Shown piece by piece: positions 51,092 through 57,371 of a DNA stretch of 57,371 nt (the first letter of the stretch is position 1; the number at the start of each line of letters is the position of its first letter). The DNA comes from DASPLH01 sp035627675 (GTDB lineage Bacteria > Acidobacteriota > Terriglobia > Terriglobales > Acidobacteriaceae), in NCBI GenBank assembly GCA_035627675.1, contig DASPLH010000173.1, forward strand, positions 1-57,371, read 5' to 3'. The notes beneath the pieces were generated by a model. The model saw only the letters and a program-made list of their open reading frames with translations, had not been told where the DNA came from and searched no databases. The translations under genes and the position numbers were made by a program.

Positions 51092-52852
51092 ATGAAGAAG
51101 GTAGCCGTTGTCCTGCTCTGCTGTGCCGCACTGACCACCGGCGCTCTCGCGCAGGCGGCCAAACAATCCAAACCCGCACAGGAAAAGGCCACGATGGAGA
51201 AGAACGCTCCGGGAGCGAAGGAGATCCACCGGATGATGGCGCGCTTTGCGCCCACGGAACTCAAGGTCGATATCAGCCATCTCTCGGACGGAGATCGTAA
51301 AGCACTCGTCAAGTTGATAGAGGCCGCCCGCGTGATCGACGACATCTTCCTCGAGCAGTACTGGACCGGCAATCACGCGCTGTTCGCCAAGCTCCAGAAG
51401 GACACGACACCCCTCGGCCGCGCCCGCCTCCAGTACTTCTGGGTGAACAAGTCGCCATGGTCGTCCCTGGATGAACACAAGGCATTCATACCCGGAGTTC
51501 CTCCCGAGAAGCTGAAGGGCTCCAACTTCTATCCCGAGGACATGACGAAAGAGGAGTTCGAGGGCTGGGTCAAAACGCTTCCCGAGGACCAGCGGCAACT
51601 CGCAACCGGATTCTTCTCGGTCATCCGCCGCGGAGCCGACAAGAAGCTGACCCAGCAGCCATTCAGCCAGGCATACAAGGCGAAGCTGAGCCGTGGAGCA
51701 GGGTTGCTGCGCGAAGCCGCCGCGCTCACCGACAACGCGACGCTCAAGAACTTCCTCAACAAGCGCGCCGAGGCCTACGCCACCAACAACTATTACGAGA
51801 GCGACGTGGCGTGGATGGACCTCGATGCCCCCATCGACGTGACCATCGGTCCCTACGAGACCTATAACGACGAGATCTTCGGCTACAAGGCTTCGTACGA
51901 GGCTTACATCAACATCCGCGACGACAAGGAGACCAACAAGGTCGCGGCGTTCTCCAAGGTCTTGCAGCAGATCGAGAACAATCTTCCGATTGACGAGCAG
52001 TACCGCAACCCGAAGCTGGGAGCCTCAGCCCCCATCCGCGTCGTCAACGAGGTCTTCGCCGCCGGGGATGGCAATCATGGCGTCCAGACCGCTGCCTACA
52101 ACCTGCCCAACGACGAGCGCGTGACCACCGAGCGCGGAACTAAGCGAGTGATGCTGCGCAACGTGCAGGAAGCGAAGTTCCAGAAGGTGCTGGTGCCGAT
52201 CGCCAAGGTCGTACTCGCTCCCGAGGAGCAGGGCGACCTAAGCTTCGACTCGTTCTTCACCCACATCCTCGCGCACGAGCTGTCCCACGGCATCGGCCCG
52301 CACCGGATCAAGGTGAATGGCGCGGCTACCACCCCGCGCGAGCAGTTGAAGGAACTCTACGGCGGGATCGAAGAGGCGAAAGCCGATGTGCTCGGCCTGT
52401 ACGCATTGCAGTACATGATGGACCATCGCGGCGAACTCGGGCTCGAGCAGGTCGTGCCTGCCGGCGTCGAAGCCGAGAGGCAACTCTACACCACGTTCCT
52501 CGCCTCCAGCTTCCGCACGCTCGGTTTCGGGATACACGAGGCGCACGGACGTGGCATGGCCGTGCAGGTGAACTACCTCATGGACAAGGGAGCCGTGACC
52601 GCGCGTCAGGACGGAACGTTCGCCGTGGACTTCGGCAAAATCAAGGGAGCCGTGCGCGACCTTGCGCACGACCTCCTGATGCTCGAAGCCACAGGCGATT
52701 ACAACGGCGCGAAGAAGATGCTCGATGAGCTGGCCGTGATCCGGCCGCCGCTCCAGAAGGCACTGGACAGAGCCAAGAACGGCCCGACCGACATCCGTCC
52801 GGTCTTCGTGACAGCCGAGCAAATCGCCGGACCCTACGGTCCGAGGTACTGA
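51092..52852 (+). CDS. Secreted dipeptidyl-peptidase III (M49)-like metallopeptidase
   Basis: A 586-residue protein with a signal peptide (MKKVAVVLLCCAALTTGALAQA), a GGAGG ribosome-binding site, and an M49-like catalytic segment. The zinc motif is H395-E-L-S-H399, five residues rather than the HELLGH hexapeptide of classical DPP III, followed by EEAKAD (E427/E428) in the position of the family EECRAD motif. The surrounding HGIGPHRIKVNG and YGGIEEAKADVLGLYALQYMMDHR match bacterial M49-like proteins annotated as Zn-dependent hydrolases. Probably a periplasmic peptidase. A palindrome with trailing T run follows the stop. Confidence 0.88.
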   Translation: MKKVAVVLLCCAALTTGALAQAAKQSKPAQEKATMEKNAPGAKEIHRMMARFAPTELKVDISHLSDGDRKALVKLIEAARVIDDIFLEQYWTGNHALFAKLQKDTTPLGRARLQYFWVNKSPWSSLDEHKAFIPGVPPEKLKGSNFYPEDMTKEEFEGWVKTLPEDQRQLATGFFSVIRRGADKKLTQQPFSQAYKAKLSRGAGLLREAAALTDNATLKNFLNKRAEAYATNNYYESDVAWMDLDAPIDVTIGPYETYNDEIFGYKASYEAYINIRDDKETNKVAAFSKVLQQIENNLPIDEQYRNPKLGASAPIRVVNEVFAAGDGNHGVQTAAYNLPNDERVTTERGTKRVMLRNVQEAKFQKVLVPIAKVVLAPEEQGDLSFDSFFTHILAHELSHGIGPHRIKVNGAATTPREQLKELYGGIEEAKADVLGLYALQYMMDHRGELGLEQVVPAGVEAERQLYTTFLASSFRTLGFGIHEAHGRGMAVQVNYLMDKGAVTARQDGTFAVDFGKIKGAVRDLAHDLLMLEATGDYNGAKKMLDELAVIRPPLQKALDRAKNGPTDIRPVFVTAEQIAGPYGPRY

Positions 52853-52904
52853 ATCGGTCTCTCGCTTCGGCACTGCCTCGAGAACGAATCGGAACTGAAC
52901 CGCT

Positions 52905-52936
52905 GTTGAGCCCGGCACGCGAGCGCCGGGCTCAAC
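52905..52936. repeat. Palindrome GTTGAGCCCGGC...GCCGGGCTCAAC
   Basis: Same core as the 20115-20154 palindrome; here it is followed by TTTTT and may terminate the M49-like gene. Confidence 0.8.
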
Positions 52937-52974
52937 TTTTTCGAGTAAGTGTCGGTCGAGTAAGTCTGGCGGCC

Positions 52975-53006
52975 TCTGAGTGCTGAGTGCTGAGGGCTGA
53001 GGGCTC
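52975..53006. repeat. Tandem TGCTGAG repeat
   Basis: Heptamers TGCTGAG, TGCTGAG and GGCTGAG follow the palindrome by about 40 bp, as a related octamer does at 20217-20246. Confidence 0.65.
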
Positions 53007-53008
53007 GC

Positions 53009-53794
53009 CTACGCCGACGCCGCGCGTCCGGCACGCACCTTGCGCACCAGGGCCATGACCGTGAGGTCGTTTGCGTCCGTGGGCGCCTGCGCTTCCGCCG
53101 CTCGCAGCACGTGCTCACAAAGAGCTTTGGCGGACGTGCGGTCCGCCGCGAGGATCGCCGCGCCGATCCCTTCCACATCGAAGCCACCGCTGACGGAGAG
53201 CCGCTCGGCCACGCCTCGTGTCGCGATGATGAATGCCTCGCCCTCGCCGATCGCCCCGACCTGCGCGTCGTGCAGCGCGTGCGTGAACAGTCCGAGTGGA
53301 ACTCCGCTGGCGGGCAGCAGCAGGGTCTCGCGGCTGTCCACGATGAACCCCGGCATGTGTCCCGCATTCACGTAGGCCAGCGTTCCGAACGCGGGGGAAT
53401 AGGACGCGATGAATGCAGCAGAACAGCGAGGGCCGCCGGCGGCTTCGATCAGCGCGACGTTCAGCCGGTGGCAGAGTTCGGTGACTGCTTCCGCTTCGTT
53501 GATGACGTCGTCGGAGAAGAGTTGTCGTGTGGAGGCGTGCATCGTGTCCTGCACGCGCGCGGCGATGTCCAGGGCCTCTGCGCGCTTGCCGGCTATATCC
53601 AGCAGAGCGAATACGATGCGTCCGTTCGGAGCTGTCGCGACGTCGAAGAAGTCGCCACCCAGGCGCGCCTGGCGGTAAGACGCCGCAAACTCTACGTCTT
53701 CGCGCGCGGGGAACTTCGCCGGAGCCGGAACGCGGAGGGCTACAGGCTTTGCAGAGCGGGTCTTGAACGGGTGCAGCAGCCTCACGCAGCGCAA
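53009..53794 (-). CDS. PP2C-type SpoIIE-family phosphatase
   Basis: A 261-residue phosphatase of the SpoIIE/RsbU class: GDFFDVATAPNGRIVFALLDIAGKRAEAL (Asp residues for metals at both ends), then YVNAGHMPGFIV and a C-terminal NDLTVMALVRKV. It dephosphorylates anti-sigma-factor antagonists or similar regulators. There is no N-terminal sensor domain in this protein; only a short Arg/Lys-rich start. Partner genes (anti-sigma factor, STAS protein) are not adjacent. It diverges from the M1-like peptidase gene. Confidence 0.88.
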   Translation of the reverse strand: MRCVRLLHPFKTRSAKPVALRVPAPAKFPAREDVEFAASYRQARLGGDFFDVATAPNGRIVFALLDIAGKRAEALDIAARVQDTMHASTRQLFSDDVINEAEAVTELCHRLNVALIEAAGGPRCSAAFIASYSPAFGTLAYVNAGHMPGFIVDSRETLLLPASGVPLGLFTHALHDAQVGAIGEGEAFIIATRGVAERLSVSGGFDVEGIGAAILAADRTSAKALCEHVLRAAEAQAPTDANDLTVMALVRKVRAGRAASA

Positions 53795-53921
53795 AGTACC
53801 ACAATCGATCCGGGCAGGATAGTCGTCGCGGTAGAATTCACTTTCTTATCCCGGCCCGGATCAACCTCGATTTCCTGGTAACTCCGGGGCGGCGGCGGTG
53901 TCCAATACAGCACCTGCTCGC

Positions 53922-56486
53922 ATGGGAGGACGATTGCGGATCCGAGTCGGACTGGGGCGTATCCGTCGTATGGGCGCGGTCGTGTTCCTGTGCTGCTCGC
54001 TGGCGGAGGCGCAGACCCAGCCCTCGCAGCAGCCTCCCGCGCAGGCTCCGCCGCTGCATGCTCCCGAGACAAGGCTTCCCGATCTTCCGCCGCCGTCGCC
54101 GTTGGTTACCTTGTATCGCGAACTGCGCGGCGTGGGGCTCGACCCTGCTCGCACCTACCACATCCGCGAAGTTGTCATCGATCGCGAAGACCTGCACATC
54201 TACCTCAACGACGGCACGATCTCGTTTACTACGGCCGTCAACGGACGCATCACTGGTGCGTTCTTTCGAGGCGATGGCGAGATGCTGCTGCGGCCGCCTG
54301 ACGCTGTCGAGCGCCAATCGCTCGGGTTGTTTACCGACCTTGGCGTGCTGTCTGAACGCTTCGACGCGGCATACTTCCGCTTCAACGACGATACGGCCCG
54401 GCAGATGTCATCCGGCTTGAGCGTGACCGAGGAGGCGGCCCAGTTCGCCGCCGAGAACGATCAACTGGCGCGCTCCCTGGCGACGATGGATGCGCTCCGC
54501 CTGCTGGCCAGCATGACCTCTGACCCCGCGCAGCTGGGTGCTCCCGACCGCTTCCTGCACGCGCGCCTGGCGACACGGCTCGGAAACTTCGACGTCTTGT
54601 ACGATTCGCTCGCCTTCGAGCAGATACTCGTGGGAGGGCTCAACACCACGCGCCCGGAGCCATGGTACGACCTGTGGATGTCGTTCTCCGGACGCCAGGT
54701 GCGTTCGATGAGCGAAGAGCAGCGTCGCAACCGCGTCGTCGAGCCCTGGCGTTCCCCGACATCGGTTGGCATCACCAACGTGCGTGTTGACGCGCGCCTG
54801 CTCCCGCCGGAGACGATCGAGGCAACCGCAGATTTGCAGATGTCGGTGAAAACCGGCGGGCAGCGCGTCCTGTTCTTCGAACTCTCGCGATACCTGCAAG
54901 TGCGATCCGTGACGATGCAGGGCGCCCCGCTTGTCTACATCCAGAACGAGGCAATGAGCGGCTCCGAGCTTGAGAAGCGCGGGAACGACCTGCTGACCGT
55001 CGTCTTCCCCAAGACGCTCTCGCCCGGCGATACGCTGAACCTGCGATTCATCTACTCCGGCCGCGTCATGGAGCAGGCGGGCACCGGACTTCTCTACGTC
55101 GGATCGCGTGGTACCTGGTATCCGAACCGCGGATACGCGATGTCGCAGTTCGACCTGCGCTTCCGCTGGCCTTCCACGTGGACGCTGGTCGCCACCGGAC
55201 ACCGCGTCACGCTCGACAAGGTGGGCGACGAACTGGTGGGGGTGTGGCGATCCGACGGCCTGATCCCGCTGGCAGGATTCAACCTCGGCCAGTTCGTGCG
55301 GACCTCTGCCAGGGCGGGCACGGTGGCCGTGGAGGCGTTCGCCACCGGAACCGTCGAGCAGGCTCTGAACCGTCCACAGCCGGTGCAACGGGTGCCCGGC
55401 GTGCTCGGACCCGCGCGAGACACCGACGTGCTGATCGTGATGCCGCCCGACAAGCTTGATCCATCGCAGGGCGGAGGCAACGTCGCCACCAGCACGGCGC
55501 GGGCGGTCGAGCGATTCAGCGCCTGGTTCGGCCCCTACCCGTACTCCAACCTCTCCGTCACGCAGTTTCCCGACACGTTGAGCCAGGGATGGCCGACGTT
55601 GATCTTCATGTCGAGCGCGGCCTTTCTCTCGGAGGAGGAAAAGACCCGCCTGAAGATGTCGCCGTTCCAGCGTTTGCTCTACGGCGAGTTGATGCACGCG
55701 CACGAAGCTGCTCACCAGTGGTGGGGAGACCTCGTCGGCTGGCGTTCGTACCGGGACCAGTGGATCATGGAGGCGCTCGCGAACTACTGCGCGCTGATGC
55801 TGCTGGAGGAAAAGAATCCGGAGAGCGTGAAACTCGTTCTTGAGGAGTATCGCCAGCAGTTGCTGCGTCCCAACGCTGCCGGCCGGCGCTACGCCGAAGC
55901 GGGACCGGTCACGCTCGGGCACCGCCTGTCCTCATCCGCCTTTCCCGATGGCTACATCGTCGTCAGCTACGGACGCGGCACCTGGATGCTCCACATGCTG
56001 CGCTCCATTTTCCGCGATGCAGAGCCCCAGACACAGAAGGGGGTTGCCGATGCCGACCGCCGGTTTCTTGCCGCCCTCCGCAGCCTGCGCGACAACTTCG
56101 CGCGCAGAGAAATCACGCTTCGCGATGTGCAGCGCGCCTTTGAGCAGCAGATGCCGCAGGCCGCCGGGTACGAGGGACGCCGTTCGCTCGCGTGGTTCTT
56201 CGACGGTTGGGTGAACAGCACCGCCATCCCACGAATCACCATCCGTGACGTGAATACTTCGGCGCGGGGCGGGCGGCAGGTGGCGAGCTTCACCCTGTTG
56301 CAGGAGAACTGTCCGGCCGATCTCGTCACCTCCGTGCCGGTTTACGCCGAAGCCGCGGATAAGTCGCTCGTGCTCGCCGCCCGTGTCTTCGCCGATGGTC
56401 GCGAGACCAAGTTGCAGATCAACGTTCCTCCCGGTACGAACCGGCTCGTTGTAGATCCGCACGACACCGTCCTGACCAGCCGATAG
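53922..56486 (+). CDS. Secreted M1-family (gluzincin) metallopeptidase-like protein
   Basis: About 854 residues. The M1 zinc motif HEAAH (about residues 594-598) with the downstream glutamate E617 in WIMEALANY gives the HEXXHx18E pattern, and QWWGDLVGWRSYRDQW matches the family. The exopeptidase GxMEN motif is not visible, so exact aminopeptidase activity is uncertain. The first 400 residues form a beta-rich region with TPR-free, low-similarity sequence, and the C-terminus ends in an immunoglobulin-like strand set. Start choice is uncertain: ATG at 53922 gives an Arg-rich n-region and hydrophobic core MGAVVFLCCSLAEA; a GTG at 53898 and ATG at 53970 are alternatives. Signal peptide expected. 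Confidence 0.85.
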   Translation: MGGRLRIRVGLGRIRRMGAVVFLCCSLAEAQTQPSQQPPAQAPPLHAPETRLPDLPPPSPLVTLYRELRGVGLDPARTYHIREVVIDREDLHIYLNDGTISFTTAVNGRITGAFFRGDGEMLLRPPDAVERQSLGLFTDLGVLSERFDAAYFRFNDDTARQMSSGLSVTEEAAQFAAENDQLARSLATMDALRLLASMTSDPAQLGAPDRFLHARLATRLGNFDVLYDSLAFEQILVGGLNTTRPEPWYDLWMSFSGRQVRSMSEEQRRNRVVEPWRSPTSVGITNVRVDARLLPPETIEATADLQMSVKTGGQRVLFFELSRYLQVRSVTMQGAPLVYIQNEAMSGSELEKRGNDLLTVVFPKTLSPGDTLNLRFIYSGRVMEQAGTGLLYVGSRGTWYPNRGYAMSQFDLRFRWPSTWTLVATGHRVTLDKVGDELVGVWRSDGLIPLAGFNLGQFVRTSARAGTVAVEAFATGTVEQALNRPQPVQRVPGVLGPARDTDVLIVMPPDKLDPSQGGGNVATSTARAVERFSAWFGPYPYSNLSVTQFPDTLSQGWPTLIFMSSAAFLSEEEKTRLKMSPFQRLLYGELMHAHEAAHQWWGDLVGWRSYRDQWIMEALANYCALMLLEEKNPESVKLVLEEYRQQLLRPNAAGRRYAEAGPVTLGHRLSSSAFPDGYIVVSYGRGTWMLHMLRSIFRDAEPQTQKGVADADRRFLAALRSLRDNFARREITLRDVQRAFEQQMPQAAGYEGRRSLAWFFDGWVNSTAIPRITIRDVNTSARGGRQVASFTLLQENCPADLVTSVPVYAEAADKSLVLAARVFADGRETKLQINVPPGTNRLVVDPHDTVLTSR

Positions 56487-56620
56487 TCACCTGCGCCGGA
56501 GCGCCGGGTTGCACGAGTGCGCGATTTCCTCGGCAGCTCGCGATTCCGGCCATCCCTATTCCGGTGGACTCCGCTCCAACCTCTTAACACCTCGAAAGCG
56601 AGGTCCCGGAGGGAACAACA

Positions 56621-56926
56621 ATGGGTGCGATTCTAGGATGGATCATCTTCGGCCTGATCGCGGGTGCGATCGCGAAGTTGCTGATGCCGGGGCGCGATCC
56701 CGGCGGCTGGATTATAACGATGGTGTTGGGCATCGCCGGCGCCGTGATCGGCGGCTGGATCGGCAGCATGCTGTGGGGCAGCACCGGAGCGAATGACTGG
56801 AGCCTTGGCAGCTTCGCGCTTGCCATCGCCGGAGCCATCCTGCTGCTGGCCATTTACCGCATGATTGTGGGCCGAAGAACTGCCAGCGCTGTGACATCCC
56901 GCGACCGCGATCGCTGGGCGGCCTAA
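56621..56926 (+). CDS. GlsB/YeaQ/YmgE-family membrane protein
   Basis: A 101-residue inner-membrane protein with three hydrophobic segments (AILGWIIFGLIAGAIAKLLM, GGWIITMVLGIAGAVIGGWIG, SFALAIAGAILLLAIYRMIVG), Gly-rich as usual for the transglycosylase-associated (PF04226) family. GGAGGG precedes the ATG. These small stress-related proteins have no established biochemical function; a hairpin terminator follows. Confidence 0.93.
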   Translation: MGAILGWIIFGLIAGAIAKLLMPGRDPGGWIITMVLGIAGAVIGGWIGSMLWGSTGANDWSLGSFALAIAGAILLLAIYRMIVGRRTASAVTSRDRDRWAA

Positions 56927-56954
56927 GCAGCAACCCAACCTCAGTTCAGAACCA

Positions 56955-56979
56955 GAAGCCCGCCGTGTAGGCGGGCTTC
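56955..56979 (+). terminator. Hairpin after GlsB-like gene
   Basis: Perfect stem GAAGCCCGCC/GGCGGGCTTC with a GTGTA loop. No long T run, so moderately convincing as a terminator. Confidence 0.75.
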
Positions 56980-56992
56980 GTCGCAGCAACAT

Positions 56993-57030
56993 GGGTGCCC
57001 TACCCTACTCGCGAAGCGAGAGGGTGGGGC
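56993..57030. repeat. REP-like element, left copy
   Basis: A 38-base element GGGTGCCCTACCCTACTCGC...GGTGGGGC with an internal CTCGCGAAGCGAG palindrome; its near-exact reverse complement is at 57283-57319. Confidence 0.85.
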
Positions 57031-57064
57031 AGTGGAAGCTCTTTCTGTTGTGTCGCGCCTCACC

Positions 57065-57240
57065 CTCTACTGCGAGAAAAAGCGCATTGAGAAGCTGCGA
57101 TACATGCACCGAAACCCGGTGCATCGAGAATTCTGCGCGAAGCCGGAAGATTGGGAGTGGAGCAGCTTCCGACACGATGCGGCAGGGGTCGAGGAATCGT
57201 AGAGATTGAGTCGGAGTGGACGGCGCGGCGGAGAGAACGT
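57065..57240 (+). pseudogene. Truncated, frameshifted REP-associated tyrosine transposase
   Basis: From 57065 the frame reads LYCEKKRIEKLRYMHRNPVH, then EFCAKPEDWEWSSFRHDAAGVEES and stop at 57200. This is the C-terminal block of IS200-like/REP-associated transposases (RAYT), with the usual RYMHRNPV and PEDWEWSSFRH. Shifting frame near 57190 restores IVEIESEWTARRRER, the family's typical ending, so one frameshift has broken the gene. The catalytic N-terminal part, including the HUH and Tyr residues, is absent. Flanked by inverted REP-like elements. Confidence 0.85.
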
Positions 57241-57282
57241 GCTGGCCCGTCACTGACAGCAACGAGCGGCAGCACCGAACAT

Positions 57283-57319
57283 CCCCACCCTCTCGCTACG
57301 CGAGAAGGGTAGGGCACCC
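57283..57319. repeat. REP-like element, right inverted copy
   Basis: Reverse complement of the left element with a few substitutions in the CTCGCG loop region (CTCGCTACGCGAG); together they bracket the transposase remnant. Confidence 0.85.
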
Positions 57320-57333
57320 GGCCAAAGACTCTC

Positions 57334-57371
57334 GGTTTCTCCGATTAGCCTTTTTCCGATTTTCCGATTGG
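57334..57371. repeat. CCGATTTTCCGATT repeat block at right edge
   Basis: A third block of the unit seen at 28488-28614, cut by the window edge. Confidence 0.6.

Noticed and set aside
52905..53006. CRISPR array
   Set aside because: Repeats are only 7-8 bases with no spacers; no cas genes are present.

Overview
The window is GC-rich bacterial chromosome, probably from an Acidobacteriota (Terriglobia/Koribacter-like) lineage. The clues are an Oar-type TonB-dependent receptor with a carboxypeptidase-regulatory N-terminus, many secreted metallopeptidases, long TPR proteins, multiheme c-type cytochromes, a bactofilin, and the mix of Gram-negative envelope genes. This placement rests on gene content alone and is an inference; no rRNA gene is present. 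Most of the window is ordinary housekeeping and envelope DNA, densely coded, with many hairpins and small repeats between genes.

Layout. 1-5400: a partial HTH-HEPN gene running off the left edge, an AHSA1-type SRPBCC protein, a secreted duplicated-module protein with an NTF2-like tail, a secreted TPR protein and a periplasmic cyclase-family hydrolase. 5900-9800: two paralogous multiheme cytochromes c with a small periplasmic helical protein between them, then a Tat-exported ferritin-like protein. 9900-12000: a more AT-rich patch with a LuxR-HTH/GAF regulator, a duplicated 3' half of tRNA-Met, a small secreted protein and the intact tRNA-Met on the opposite strand. 12200-20100: pyrophosphatase, MurJ, a small zinc-ribbon protein, bactofilin, RNase R, an Fe(II)-trafficking YggX-like protein, cold-shock protein and a hemerythrin-like protein. 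20200-24400: two MacB/FtsX-type permeases without an ATPase and a polytopic membrane protein. 24500-31200: TPR protein, small membrane proteins, LOG-family protein and an ACE-like M2 peptidase. 31300-38600: TonB receptor, amidase and a NarL-type two-component system.

38800-43400 is a translation operon: chorismate synthase, then peptide deformylase, a small conserved protein, Met-tRNA formyltransferase and RsmB. 43400-46500: PBP1A translationally coupled to a PASTA protein. 46700-56900: gamma-glutamyltransferase, a TIM-barrel protein, a SurA-like chaperone/PPIase, an M49-like peptidase, a SpoIIE-type phosphatase, an M1-like metallopeptidase and a GlsB/YeaQ membrane protein. The right edge holds a truncated, frameshifted REP-associated transposase remnant between inverted REP-like elements.

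No CRISPR array, prophage, complete insertion sequence or biosynthetic cluster was seen. The items most worth a second look are the decaheme cytochrome with an embedded DUF305-like helical segment, the HTH-HEPN gene, the tRNA-Met half duplication, the transposase remnant with its REP pair, and several families of dispersed palindromes.
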